A stretch of 64,000 nt of DNA from Cercis canadensis. Taxonomy: Eukaryota; Streptophyta; Magnoliopsida; Fabales; Fabaceae. Shown piece by piece: positions 50,920 to 62,226 of the stretch. The position numbers and the translations under genes were made by a program. The notes under the pieces are model-generated. The model had not been told where the DNA came from, ran no database searches, and saw only the letters and a list, made by a program, of their open reading frames with translations. The stretch lies in the NCBI GenBank assembly GCA_003255065.1, contig QAOA01007022.1, positions 608,420-672,419 of the forward strand. Direction: 5' to 3'. The stretch's first letter is position 1. Each line of letters starts with the position of its first letter.

Positions 50920-52043
50920 TCGCCGGATAACACACCGTCCCTTGTGTTGTGTCTCCCTCTCTGTGTCTCCTCGCTCACTCTCTGTCCAGAGGAAATCACT
51001 GAAAGCCAAAAAAAAAAATTCCCATTAAGAAGCAAATCTCAAAATCCCCCATTTATGCTACTGGTATGCAAAGTCACTCCCTTTTCTCTATTCTCTATGA
51101 TGCCTCCTTTTCATTCTTTCTTTCGGGTGGTGGTGGGATGGAGGGGGAGCTTTCAAATTATGTGCCAGTTCTTGTCCCCTTGTAGTTTGGATTCACTTCT
51201 AAGCATTCTCATAACTGAAATTGACCCCATATAGCAAAAAAAGAGGTTTCTTTTTGGTATGTCACTTTTACCGGTTCTTGTTCTGTATTTGCATTCGCTT
51301 CTGTGCTGGGTTTCTATTATTTCTTAACATATTTCTTCATGGGTTTATTTTTCTCATTGTTGCCGTTCTGCCAGTGAGATACAAGGGTTCAATTTATAAA
51401 CTTTCTTGGGTTTTCTATGTGCCAGATTTGCATGTCTGGGGTTTTCCTTGTATACCTAATTGGACTTGTTATCCATTATTGATTAGTCTCTTATGTTGAG
51501 TATTGGGTACAATCCTTAGAACATGAGAGCGGCAAAATGTGAAATTCTATTTTTCTTCCCCCACTTAGCTGCTCTTGAACATGCCATTTTGGACTAATCC
51601 TGCTTCTTGTTAATTCCAATTATCTTATTAGGGTTCATTGATATTTTGGAAATTCAGCTGAGAACCTTTGCACATTCCTAATTTGATTGTTTAAACTGAA
51701 AAAATGAAAGCTTGGATGTGACATATTGCTTTAGTTCGAGTGTCATTTTTGGATCCCAATACAGCTTCACAATCATTAAATGGGACATTCAGGGATGACA
51801 TTGGATTGTCTGTATTAACATTTATGATTACGTCTTCCTTGTCTTGTTGACATTACACCCTTTCCATGGTTCTCACTTTAAACTATTGGGACAATATTTT
51901 CGTCTTAAATCCTGGTGTCCCTAGGATCCTCTATCTGTCATTGGAATATGTGGGCCATGGGTTCCATGCAGTTTTTGTGATTGTTATGTGAACCCTGCAG
52001 GTTGTTCAGGTGTGAATGAACAAGCCCAGGTCCTGAGTCAGTC
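50920..52043 (+). other. Probable 5' leader and leader intron of the hnRNP Q/LIF2-like gene
   Basis: CT-rich sequence at about 50930-51063 looks like a transcribed leader. A GT at 51064 (CTG|GTATGC) and an AG at 52000 (CCCTGCAG|GTTGTTCAGG) would remove a T-rich intron of about 940 bases and leave a short segment before the ATG at 52044. Long leader introns are common in plant RNA-binding protein genes. The donor is my choice among several, and the transcription start is not visible. Confidence 0.45.
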
Positions 52044-55000
52044 ATGTCGGACGGTGCTGAAATAGATGAGCGGGTGGATTTTGATGAGGAAAATTACATG
52101 GAAGAGATGGATGATGATGTTGAGGAACAAATAGATGAGGATGGAGCAGACGGAGGTGGTGATGAGAATGTTGAAGGGAATGTTGAAGAACACGAGGACT
52201 CAGCAGCAGAGGCAAGTGTGAAAGACCAATTGCCTGAAGACTCAACAGCAGAGGCTGCTGAATCTATAGAAGATGAGCAAAACCAATCTCCCATTGATGA
52301 AGATGAGAAAGAGAAACATGATGAACTTCTTGCCCTTCCTCCTCATGGTTCTGAAGTTTTCATTGGTGGACTTCCTCGGGATGTGATTGAAGATGATTTG
52401 AGGGAATTGTGTGATTCAATGGGTGATATTCTTGAGGTTAGAACCATGACATTTTGCATTTGACTTTTTGGCAGCTGGGAGGAGAAAGGCTGAGATCATT
52501 AATAAGATTTTGAATTTGTTTTTACCTTGCAGGTGAGATTGATGAAAGATAGGGACACAGGAGAAGGTAAGGGCTATGCTTTTGTGGCATTTAAAACAAA
52601 AGAGGCTGCACAAAAGGCCATTGAAGAGTTACATAACAAGGAATTTAAGGTATTTATGGTGATTTCTAAAAATCACATTGTCCTTGATAACAGTGAGCTG
52701 TTTGGACTAACCTTCTGCCTGGTATCTTCATTTGTTGATAATTTTAATATTTTTCATGATGTCAGGGTAAAACTTTAAGGTGTTCACTGTCTGAAACTAA
52801 ACATAGATTGTTTATTGGTAATGTTCCAAAAAACTTGACTGAGGATGAGTTTAGGAAAGTCATTGAGGGTGTTGGTCCTGGAGTTGAAAACATTGAGCTC
52901 ATAAAGGTGCATTCTTGAACTGATTTATTTTGTTAGCTTAAATTAAATTGTTGTAAGACCGAAGTTTTCAATGCCTTTTTGTTTTGTTCATTACAGGACC
53001 CTCAACATCCAAGCAGGAATCGTGGGTTTGCTTTTGTTTTGTATTACAATAATGCCTGTGCTGATTATTCACGACAAAAGATGTCAAGTGCAAATTTTAA
53101 GCTAGATGGTAATACGCCAACTGTCACATGGGCTGATCCAAAGAACTCACCTGATCACTCTGCTTCCTCACAGGTAATTTTCTTCCTGAATACAGAAGAT
53201 AATTGTTAAACATGGTTTTAAGTATTTTAACCCTATTGTATGCATCAAGTTTTTGATGGAATATTTGTAGGTAAAGAGTCCTTGGTTCTTTCCCCACCCG
53301 TGGGTATATGCAAGTTTTTTATTGGCTTGTGAAGTGGAGCTCAGAAAATAAGAAAACCTATGTGATGTATGAGAAAGTTATTGTGATTTAGGTTATATGA
53401 TTTTCTGAGCATTGCTATTATCTGTCTATTTGAGAAAATTGTGCCATTTTTTTAAAAAGATTCAAGGAAGGTAAGTGGTTCTGTTCTTTATGATTGTCAT
53501 AACCTTCAGTAGTCCAATCTTTGGATATAGAATAAGAAGAACCTGTAAGCACTCCTTCTTTCTGATATGCATTAACCTTAAGTTCCATCTACTTTTTTTC
53601 TTGTCTTGGTAATATTAAGTTACATATACTTGCAGAAGTATGGTTAAGGTTAGATTTTACAAGATATGACCACTTAAATTTTGATATGGGAGATAACTCT
53701 GGCATGTAGCATGAAATATTAATATTGCACAAACATTATGTTTCATGGTTGATTCCTTCTTACTGGAAGATAGAATTGCTCGGTGGCTATTCACTGGAGG
53801 TGTTGGAGGGATTTTGTTGGTTGAACCTAGGCTTATTGGAGCAGTATAGGATTGGATGTTGCATTCAGTTGAAATTAGATCTTTTAAATAACAAGGGAAG
53901 ATACAATCACAAGTCCAGTTGTCATAAGATAGTCTCTGGTATGGTTGACTTTGATTATGAAAGGGAAAATAAGGAATAGGAGTAGGGGATAGATGAGCAT
54001 GGGATTAGTTGGAAATTAAGAAAAAATAGCTCGTTTGATGTTTCTTCTTTTCTATGATGCATGAACAAGGCCATCTAACAGCATGTTTCCTTGGCAGAAA
54101 AGTGGATGCAATTGTGCACTTGGTGAGTTGTCAGTTTGTTTTCTTGGACTGATTAGAAAACTTGTTTCTTTTATTTTAAGAAAGGGACTATTGAAACCAT
54201 TGACACATGTTGAAAGCGCCGTATCTGTGGATCTTTAGTGTTCATTTTGCCTATGTTTTAAATTGTTATGTGTTTAAGGAACTACATTTTGTGGAATGCC
54301 GAAGGTTAAATGGAATTTTCCTGAAGTAAGTATCACACAAGGTTGAAATTTGGCATCTAAAAGTATGAGGAAATTTAGTCTATGCCTGGATATGAAGTCT
54401 ATATATGAATTAATGGAGAGATGACCTTTGCTCAAATAATTTATCCATAATGTATCTGTTTTCATGTTTAAGCCACCTGTACCATAATTAACTAGTCTTG
54501 CTTCTTATTGGTTAATCATTGGCTTGCTTAAAAACTGTTTTTGTCTTTCTCAGGTTAAAGCTCTTTACGTAAAAAACATACCTGAGAATACTACTACTGA
54601 ACAACTCAAGGAACTATTCCGTCGCCATGGGGAAGTAACAAAAGTGGTTATGCCACCTGGCAAAGCTGGAGGCAAACGTGATTTTGGTTTCATTCATTAT
54701 GCAGAGAGGTCAAGTGCATTGAAGGCTATAAAAGATACAGAAAAATATGAAATAGATGGTAATTTTTGTACAAAATATGAAGTGGCTTTTTTTACTATGC
54801 TAGTCTGTCTTCAGCTTTTCTTTTTACCATTTATAAGTGGAATCCATTTGGAAAAGTAACCCAGAGCTGCAGCCAACTTATCTTGACATAGTTTTGACTT
54901 GAGGAAAATAAATCTTATGACATATTCATCTCAATGTATTCCCTGTGTTTGCTTATATATGTTTAATGGATTTGAACTGCAGGGCAATTGTTGGAAGTTG

Positions 55001-55580
55001 TTCTTGCGAAGCCTCAGACTGAGAAAAAATCTGATGGGGGTTATGGCTACAATCCTGGGCTTCATCCAAACCATCCTCCACATCCTGGGTATGGTGGCTT
55101 TTCAGGGAATCCATATGGCTCTGTAGGGACTGGATACAGTGTGACTGCTGGTTTTCAACAGGTATAAGTGACTTATAATGGTTGTTTTTCTGCTTGATAT
55201 GGTCTTCATTCTTTGTTCTGGTCTACTAACTATTAGCATTTCATGAACTTTATGTGTGAGCAGCCAATGATATATGGTAGAGGTCCAATGCCAGCAGGAA
55301 TGCAGATGGTCCCAATGGTTTTACCGGATGGTCGAATTGGATATGTCCTGTAAGTCGTGAACAATGCGATGTGATGTGATTTCTTTTCTTTCTTTTATAA
55401 TAATCTGATATAAACACTCAAATTCATACTTGCCCATTCTGCAGTCAGCAGCCTGGTGTACAGATGCCAGCTCCCCGGCCTCGTCGGAGCAATGGTCCAG
55501 GTGGTCAGGCCGGACGAGGAGGAGGTAGTGGCACTGGTAATGATGAAGGTAATCGTGGTAGAAGGTATCGACCCTATTAG
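52044..55580 (+). CDS. LIF2-like: Triple-RRM RNA-binding protein, hnRNP Q / LIF2-like
   Basis: Eight coding exons (52044-52436, 52533-52649, 52766-52906, 52997-53173, 54554-54758, 54983-55161, 55264-55349, 55445-55580) encode 477 residues. An acidic Glu/Asp-rich N-terminus (about 1-95) is followed by three RRMs: RRM1 from SEVFIGGLP (103) with GKGYAFVAF as RNP1; RRM2 from HRLFIGNVP (183) with NRGFAFVLYY; RRM3 from KALYVKNIP (278) with KRDFGFIHY. The C-terminus is Gly/Pro/Tyr-rich and ends in an RG-rich tail (GRGGGSGTG...RGRRYRPY). The architecture is that of animal hnRNP Q/R and Arabidopsis LIF2, a nuclear partner of LHP1 that affects flowering and stress gene expression. The intron before RRM3 is 1380 bases. 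Function in this species is inferred from domain order only. Confidence 0.93.
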
Positions 55581-56960
55581 TGGTAGAAGGCAGAGACGTT
55601 ATGTTTTCTGTGCCACCTGATTTGGCGGGGTTGGGACCAGAGATGTGTAATTGCTTCTGCTACATACATAGAAAGAAAATCCCCTCTCAACCCACATCCC
55701 TTTCCAAAGAAAAGGAAAAAAAAAAAAGAATAGAAAAAGAACGTTAAGTTAGGATTAGGAACAGTGATATTCTATGACTTATTGTTGTTGTCTGCTGCTT
55801 TTAGATGGGTCACAGCTGAGTAATTGTTTTTCTTTTCTGCTTGTAATGCTTTTTGGCATGATTTGTTGACAACCAGTAGAAAATGAAGATGATTTGGTTT
55901 CGGGCTTTTGGCAACTTTACCCTGATGTGATACTCATCCTCCTTCCAAGTACATCTCAAGAGTTCTTGTCTGTATTTGGCAGCCACAATGCCTGGGACTG
56001 ACTTTGGAATACCCTTTAAGTAGAATTGAAATGGTTTTATTCGAAAGGAAATGAATTGTAAATCCTACCAAAATGGTCAGATTTTTAAGTTTTCAAATAT
56101 CACTTGCAAAATGATTTGTAAATAAATTGAATTCTTAAGGCATGAACTCAATTCTAAAAATTTTAATTTTGATGTTTAAAATATGCTGTTAAATTTGCCT
56201 ACGGAACTGAAGTTAGCTTGTACCAGTGCCATCTAGCGCTAAATGATGAAACAACAATTGGGTCGTTTTAAGAATGTAAATGGGTTATAGGGGTGCGGAC
56301 CAATCTAATCGTGGTCTTCTGCCATAAGAGAACAACACCTGACTTGTTATTTATAAACTAGAAAGGGTTTCCATTAGGCCAAGATTAGCTAATTCAATTT
56401 ATATTGTCTAATCAAAATATCCATGCGCTGATAATAGTCAATAAATTTATTANGTAAATGGGTTATAGGGGTGCAAGTTAAAGTGATGAAGCAGTAACAG
56501 ACCAATCTAATCGTGGTCTTCTGCCATAAGAGAACAACACCTGACTTGTTATTTATAAACTAGAAAGGGTTTCCATTTGGCCAAGATTAGCTAATTCAAT
56601 TTATATTGTCTAATCAAAATATCCATGCGCTGATAATAGTCAATAAATTTATTACTGATCTCAATCACTTTTTTCTTTTGGGAAAGTGCAGTTAAACATT
56701 CAGAACAAAAATGATACTTGTTGAAGAAAGAATATAATCAAAATCCAAACCGCAAAAACAAAATGATGTCAGTAATGCAGGGATATAGGCACATCTCTGA
56801 TGAATCAACTTAAACAGAGCTGAACATGATGGTAGTCAAAAACAAATTTTTGTTCGAAAACAATCACAAAAATGCACAGAAACCCATCTATCAAATTCAA
56901 AAATTATTATCAAAGAAAAACATTTATTTACAGTTAATATGTAAAATTACAAGCATGAGC
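55581..56960. other. 3' flank of the RRM gene and intergenic DNA
   Basis: Transcribed 3' sequence probably runs for a few hundred bases after 55580. An assembly duplication surrounds the N at 56453. I see no gene. Confidence 0.5.
56276..56653. repeat. About 177/200-bp direct duplication around single N at 56453 (assembly scar)
   Basis: 56276-56452 recurs at 56454-56653. The second copy carries about 23 extra bases (AAGTTAAAGTGATGAAGCAG...) after GGGGTGC and a TTAGG/TTTGG difference. Such an indel between copies looks like two haplotypes joined end to end. Confidence 0.8.
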
Positions 56961-57458
56961 TTAAATGGTTTCTGAAAGCTCCCGAAGACGATTCTCCAAG
57001 TCATCCAATTTAGCACCCCATTCCCCCTTTACGTGCAGTGGGCGAACGGTGCTATAGTCCACATCGCTTTCTTCCCTCCGACTGTCCTCAGAGGATGGCA
57101 CCCTCCTCTTCTGCTGCTGCTGCTTCTTCTTCTTCGCAGTTGCTCTCTGCAATGCCCAAAGTACATCAGACCCACTAATCTGCGCTACCTGGCCTTCTTG
57201 TTTAAGCTTCTCGGGTGGTTCTGGAATCGAGTTGGTGGAACCCGAATTGGATTCGAGGACCGTGAGGAGGGAGTGACCCAAGTCACCAACTTGTTGGGTG
57301 GAAACGCCGGTGTTCTGAGGCGGCTTAGAGCGGCGGCGATTGGTGGCCGAGAATGTGGAGGGAACTAGAAGCTTGAACGATGCAAATGGCGTGGATTGTT
57401 TCGGGTTGGGGATGACAAGGTTGCAAGGCCTGGCTGGCCCGAGCAACAAAGCCCACAT
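56961..57458 (-). CDS. Uncharacterised small protein, possibly plastid-targeted
   Basis: A single-exon minus-strand frame of 165 residues. The frame is open 14 codons further upstream, but its first codon there (57498-57500) is GTG, so the first ATG, at 57458 (MWALLLGPARPCNLVIPNPK), is taken as the start. The first 50 or so residues are poor in acidic residues and rich in Ser, Pro and Arg, resembling a chloroplast transit peptide. A central segment SGSDVLWALQRATAKKKK is followed by a short Lys/Gln-rich run, and the C-terminus (DYSTVRPLHVKGEWGAKLDD, then LENRLRELSETI) is a charged helix with coiled-coil character. I do not recognise a named family. The balanced composition, non-repetitive C-terminus and base composition richer in G+C than the flanks make it a real gene in my view. 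Confidence 0.7.
   Translation of the reverse strand: MWALLLGPARPCNLVIPNPKQSTPFASFKLLVPSTFSATNRRRSKPPQNTGVSTQQVGDLGHSLLTVLESNSGSTNSIPEPPEKLKQEGQVAQISGSDVLWALQRATAKKKKQQQQKRRVPSSEDSRREESDVDYSTVRPLHVKGEWGAKLDDLENRLRELSETI
57109..57136. repeat. CTG/CTT triplet tract inside the small protein gene
   Basis: CTGCTGCTGCTGCTTCTTCTTCTTC encodes, on the minus strand, the Lys/Gln run. It is a coding microsatellite likely to vary in length. Confidence 0.8.
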
Positions 57459-57737
57459 CTTTCTTTTTCTGCCTTTTTCTCTTTTCCCTTTCTTTTGCAC
57501 TTATAATATTTGGCGCTGAAAGTGAAAGCCAAATGCTACAAGGCTACAAGTGTTGTATATTTATGTGTAATTTATGAGGTTGAAAATGAATGAAAAACGA
57601 ATGAAGGAAGAAGGAAAGAGACCTAAACATAGTGTCTTTCCAAACAAAAGCAAATTAGAAATGAAATTGTGCCATTGTGGAGTCATTATCTATCATATTT
57701 TTTCTTTTGCACCTTCAAAACTGTGGAGTATATCGAT

Positions 57738-57905
57738 GGCCAGTTCTTTCACCAAACAGCATTTTAGCATTCCCTTTCCCTTGTCTGTGGTGAAGAATTT
57801 CATTGAATGTGTACAAGAGCTACTTGCATTGGAGCCACAGTTAATGTGTGGGTTAGAACTCAACAATGGAATCCTCAAGCGCTATTTTAAAGCTTCAAAC
57901 ATTAG
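57738..57905 (+). pseudogene. Orphan GULLO exon-4 fragment
   Basis: About 168 bases match the exon-4 segment of the GULLO genes: GQFFHQTAF, then [19 protein letters not shown], then LELNNGILKRYFKAS. An extra T (GCATTTTAGC versus GCATTTAGC) breaks the frame after QTAF. Similarity ends abruptly on both sides, at GGAGTATATCGAT and at AACATTAGCC. It lies about 8.5 kb from the GULLO array, between two unrelated genes, so it is a dispersed partial duplicate. Confidence 0.8.
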
Positions 57906-58272
57906 CCAAAAAAATAAAATAAAAATGGAGTCTTAATGTGTAGCTACTTCAAACTTTCTAGTCTAGTCTAGTCTAGTCTTCTTGTAGTTGTAGATGAAAA
58001 AATGGCTACGGCATCTGAAATAAGTAATATTCTTTTCCTTCATAATTTATTAGAATAGGATATACCATTCTTTGCCCTGCTCCTTCTTTTAGTTATTTTG
58101 AAAAGCATCTCTGAAATTATAGTACAAATCATCACTCACAAATCACAATAATGATGTAATTAACAATTAACGAGTAATAATAATAAGTAAAGAATAATTA
58201 AGAAAAAGCAAACGTGAATATCCACGTCAAGCTTCTACTTCAATTAGACGATTCCACGTGGAGTATCAGTAT

Positions 58273-59880
58273 CTAATTGCTTGGGACCTTAACCGGGTAC
58301 CTATCCACGGAGTCATCCCACGGGTTCCCTCGCCAGTCCCCAACCGGAATCCCATTTATCGCCTTCCACACGGCACTGTTACACTTAAAACCCGACCCGA
58401 ATGCGATCTGCCAAACCCGGTCACCCTTGGAAACCCGACCCTTTGCCTCGGTGTACGCGAGCTCATACCACAAAGAACTACTGGAAGTGTTCCCGAATCG
58501 GTGCAGGGTCATCCGAGACGGCTCCATGTGCCACTCACTGAGTTGAAGATTCTTCTGCAACTCGTCCAACACACCTCTACCCCCGGCGTGTATGCAGAAA
58601 TGCTCGAACGCGAGCTTGAAATCTGGGATATAAGGTTTCACCTTTGTCTTCAAAAGCTTCCTACGAACTAAGGATACAAAGAACATGAACTGCTCCGAAA
58701 ACGGGAGAACCAGTGGACCCAACGTTGTTATGTTTGTCTTTAAAGCATCCCCGGCCACAGCCATTAATTCTCGAGCTAAAGAAACCCCAATTGTTCCTTT
58801 CTCGTCCTCTCGCTGGTACACGCAGTTGTAGTGCTTATCATCAGCGCCCTTGTGGGTTCGAACCGTGTGGACCAACTCGTACTTGGACCGAACCCGGTCC
58901 GAGGATTTGTTGGATAAGAGAATGGCAGCTCCACCCATTCTGAAAATGCAATTGCAGAGGAGCATGGACCGGTCGTTCCCGAAGTACCAATTGAGGGTGA
59001 TGTTCTCTGTGCTCACAACAATGGCGTATGAGTTTGGGTTCGCTTTGAGAAGGTCTTTGGCTAAATCAATGGAGATGAGGCCAGCACTGCAACCCATGCC
59101 TCCAAGGTTGTAGCTTTTTATGTTGGTTCTGAGCTTGTAGTGGTTCACGATCATGGCGGAGAGAGATGGAGTTGGGTTAAACAAGCTGCAATTCACTATG
59201 AGAATGTCAATGTCTCTGGGTTTAACCCCGGTTTTGTCAAACAGAGCATCGAGTGCTCCGAACATGACAGCCTCTGCTTCGGACCGGGCTTCTTTCATGT
59301 TAAGATTTGGCGGTCTAGCCATAATCCCACTGGGGAGGTACGTATCGTCGCCCAAACCGGCCCGGGTTGAGATTCTGGTTTGAAATTGAAATGTTTCTTC
59401 TTCAAAGGCACCACTTTCCTCTGTCATCTTCAAGAATGAATCAACGGAGATTTTCCGTTCGTTTTCCGGTTTGTAACAGGCAAAGTCCACCAAATAAACC
59501 GGTCTGGACCGCTTGGCCCAGTAGAGACCAAAGAGGAAGAGTAGGACTGCAGAACCCACCAGACGAGTCACAGCGTCAATGCTATCCAGCTGAACCGTAC
59601 GGTGCGACCAGAGCTCAGATAAGTGGTCCAGTCTCAGACCCGTGAGCTGAACCACAAGTGACACAAACAGAGGTACAATTACAGCGAACAGGAGGATAGT
59701 TGCAGCATTGCATGAGTACCCATAGCCTAACTTCACGTACTTGAGCTTCACTGACTGAAGAAAATCCGGCAACCGTCGCCGGATTTTGATGACGGCGGAG
59801 GAAGAGTCCTTGAACGCCATCTCCGCCGTAAGCCTCTCCTTATCCATGTCTATACTGCTACTGTTGCTATTGCTACCCAT
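58273..59880 (-). CDS. KCS: 3-ketoacyl-CoA synthase (very-long-chain fatty acid elongase condensing enzyme)
   Basis: An intronless minus-strand gene of 535 residues, typical for KCS. Two N-terminal membrane segments (about 57-81 and 104-124) would anchor it in the ER. The FAE1/type III PKS-like domain follows [13 protein letters not shown]. Catalytic residues of the family are present: Cys264 in [10 protein letters not shown], His431 in [11 protein letters not shown], and Asn464 in [16 protein letters not shown]. The enzyme condenses malonyl-CoA with long-chain acyl-CoA, the rate-setting step of C20+ fatty acid synthesis for waxes, cutin, suberin and sphingolipids. Wording such as [17 protein letters not shown] and [20 protein letters not shown] is shared with KCS2/20 and KCS11, but the short C-terminus ([17 protein letters not shown]) and the first TM region differ, so I give no member number. 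The ATG at 59880 is the first in frame. Confidence 0.96.
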   Translation of the reverse strand: MGSNSNSSSIDMDKERLTAEMAFKDSSSAVIKIRRRLPDFLQSVKLKYVKLGYGYSCNAATILLFAVIVPLFVSLVVQLTGLRLDHLSELWSHRTVQLDSIDAVTRLVGSAVLLFLFGLYWAKRSRPVYLVDFACYKPENERKISVDSFLKMTEESGAFEEETFQFQTRISTRAGLGDDTYLPSGIMARPPNLNMKEARSEAEAVMFGALDALFDKTGVKPRDIDILIVNCSLFNPTPSLSAMIVNHYKLRTNIKSYNLGGMGCSAGLISIDLAKDLLKANPNSYAIVVSTENITLNWYFGNDRSMLLCNCIFRMGGAAILLSNKSSDRVRSKYELVHTVRTHKGADDKHYNCVYQREDEKGTIGVSLARELMAVAGDALKTNITTLGPLVLPFSEQFMFFVSLVRRKLLKTKVKPYIPDFKLAFEHFCIHAGGRGVLDELQKNLQLSEWHMEPSRMTLHRFGNTSSSSLWYELAYTEAKGRVSKGDRVWQIAFGSGFKCNSAVWKAINGIPVGDWRGNPWDDSVDRYPVKVPSN

Positions 59881-59996
59881 GAATTCTTCCTCTTTCTCTC
59901 TCTCTGTCTCTGTGTATGCGCGGTGCTTATTTGTTTGTTTGTCTGAGAGACTTCTAGGTGTGTTTTTGGAGTGTCAAAGAGGTGGGTTTGTATTGG

Positions 59997-60004
59997 TTTA
60001 TAAA
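59997..60004 (-). promoter_or_regulatory. Probable TATA box of the KCS gene
   Basis: TTTATAAA lies 117-124 bases upstream of the KCS start codon, leaving a leader of about 85-90 bases that includes a CT-rich (GA on the plus strand) tract. This is good spacing for a plant promoter. Confidence 0.5.
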
Positions 60005-60605
60005 GCAGAGTTGCCAGTTGAGTTTGCAGGAAGCTGAACTATAATTTCCCTCTAAAGAAAAATAATTGCTGAAATGGAAGAAAGTTAGGCCCTACACGTT
60101 CAAAACAGTTAGCCCACATGGCTTAGGATATTAACCGCAAGAAAGCTTGTGTTGTTGAATTCATAGGGGGGTAGTTTTAAGAAGGAATGGATAGATGGAT
60201 AGCTCAACCACCTCTGGAAAAACCAGGGTCTGCAAAAATAATATAAAAGATCCAATCTTTTTGGAGTTTAATAATAACCCAAGAGGCCAAAAGTTGGGCC
60301 TTGCTTTGTTATTATATCTTGCTTGATTCAGGTGAAGGGACTATTGACTAATGCAGCGAATGTGAGACTTAATTTTTTTCTCCCCTCTTAAGCAAGCCAA
60401 AAGAGGGTCCCGGTTCTTGAGTTTTTGTTCCTTTTAGTTTTAGCTTTTTTTTTTTTTTTTCAATTGTATTATTGCTCATTGGTTCTATACTTCTAAAATA
60501 TAGATAGATAGAAGAAGTTTCACACGCAAATGAATACAAAAATATTAGTGGGTCCAAGCTACAGTTTTCCATTTTGGGGGCATGAATGCATAGAGGAGGT
60601 AGGGG

Positions 60606-60624
60606 GAGAGAGAGAGAGAGAGAG
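60606..60624. repeat. (GA)n microsatellite
   Basis: About nine GA units. Confidence 0.9.
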
Positions 60625-61700
60625 ATAAAGTAAGTAATTTAGTAAAAATTATGAGAAGGTCGGTGGTTGTTGGTGGCTGGCCATCAAAGGACAATTAATG
60701 GTTTCTGCTAACCTGTCAAAAGCTCAACCCCTTGTCAAAACCTTAAATTAATATCACATTTGAGTTAATCCATCTAGTTACAAGGTTACACAAAAAGATA
60801 ATGGTATGAGAAGAACAGCCGAACAGGGGAGACACTACATTAGAGCAGAAACAAGTTTACCCATAAAAGATATAATGGTAGCAAAAAGAGATCATGGTAT
60901 GATTAAGTAAAGATTCTTTTGGTTTGTATTCTCATAGTGATTAAGTGAAGATTCATCACTATCCGAACAATGTGAGCCACTAATTGTTGATGGGATCGTC
61001 TCACTTTTTTCTTTTTTCATTTTAAGTATGATTTTTATCTTTTCGGAACATGCAATCAACATTAACAGGGTAATTAAAGTTGGCAAAGAAAGGCAAAGAG
61101 ATCTGTACTGTGAATGTGAGTAGCTGATCTAAACTGATAAATAGCTGTTTTGAAGCCTGGATAAGAGTTGAGTTTGGTGATGGAAGGTGGAAATCAGAAA
61201 CTTTTTGACTTTCTAAGTTGAAATGGCATGTGCTATTGAACTACACTATATTTAGGTTGGAGAGGAACAGTTATAGACCAACAATTTTGGGGGGGTGACT
61301 GGAAATGATATATAACCTAATCTACCTGGTTTTACAAACTCTTTCCTCATGCCCAAATTCAAATGGGTCTAAAACTGCAAGAAATTAGCAGTATGAGCAG
61401 AAGATATACATGAATCCTTGTATGTGAAAGAAGAGGCTTGTCTCCCATTATTATTTGCCATTGAGTCTCTGTCAAAGTCAAACACTTTCCTTCCTTCTTT
61501 CTTTAATTCCCCTATATATGAAGTCTTACATGCCACAATCTATAAATGATATCGAATATCTAGCTGACCGACCTCAATCAATTGATTGCATTTTGCATGT
61601 GGAGTCAAGGCATACCCACTTTATGGCCAATAATAAGAGTAAAATATATGTTCATTATTATTTTATTTTCTCTAGTCATATCATATGTACTCGTTTTCTT

Positions 61701-62226
61701 GGCAAATTTATTAAAATAATACAAATAAAATAAATAAATATAAAAAAGTTATTGTTAAAATAATTTATTAAAATTGGTTATTTTTAAATATTTTATTCAA
61801 GGCTACTGGATAAAAGAGAGTACAGTATTGTGCATTACACATTTTTTGAAATATAGTGTTGTGCTAAGAAAAATATTGAATTGTTATAGCATTTTATAGA
61901 GACAAACATTATAATCACTAAAGTGTTTCATTGAAAAAAAAACACTGAAATAAAATAGGCTCAGTCAGATGCATAAGGAAATATGAAAACATTGAAATGA
62001 ATTTTAGCATTTTTGCTTGAAAGACACAACATATTGAGTAGTCATTAATACGTTATTTTATTGTAGTATTTTTTTAAGTGAAACACTATAATATAAAATA
62101 ATGTGTACTTTTTTGTCTGATAATTCTAAATAAAATATTTAAAAAAATTCATTTTAATAAATTATTTTAACACTAACTTTTTTTTGTATTTATTTATTAT
62201 TCTTACATTATTTTAATAAATTTGCC
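61701..62226. mobile_element. MULE-type MITE, 526 bp, with perfect 9-bp target duplication
   Basis: The termini are GGCAAATTTATT and AATAAATTTGCC, and the inverted similarity extends over about 110 bases (for example GTTAAAATAATTTATTAAAA in both arms). The flanking 9-mer CGTTTTCTT is identical on both sides (61692-61700 and 62227-62235). The interior has no coding capacity. The GGCAAATT-type terminus resembles the foldback family at 14158, 34551 and 39758, although the rest of the arms differs. Confidence 0.85.

Noticed and set aside
50914-51234. 106-codon plus-strand frame upstream of the RRM gene
   Set aside because: It overlaps the CT-rich probable leader and start of the leader intron, with no motif; it is best seen as untranslated sequence.
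53725-53979. 84-codon plus-strand frame inside intron 4 of the RRM gene
   Set aside because: It is not bounded by good splice sites joining in frame, and RRM2 to RRM3 continue perfectly without it.
57459-57500. N-terminal extension (about 14 residues, Lys/Arg-rich) of the small minus-strand protein
   Set aside because: The first codon of the extended frame is GTG, not ATG, so a eukaryotic start there is unlikely.
58258-59645. Several long plus-strand frames of 76-137 codons
   Set aside because: They are antisense shadows of the intronless KCS gene, whose catalytic residues and full length are intact on the minus strand.
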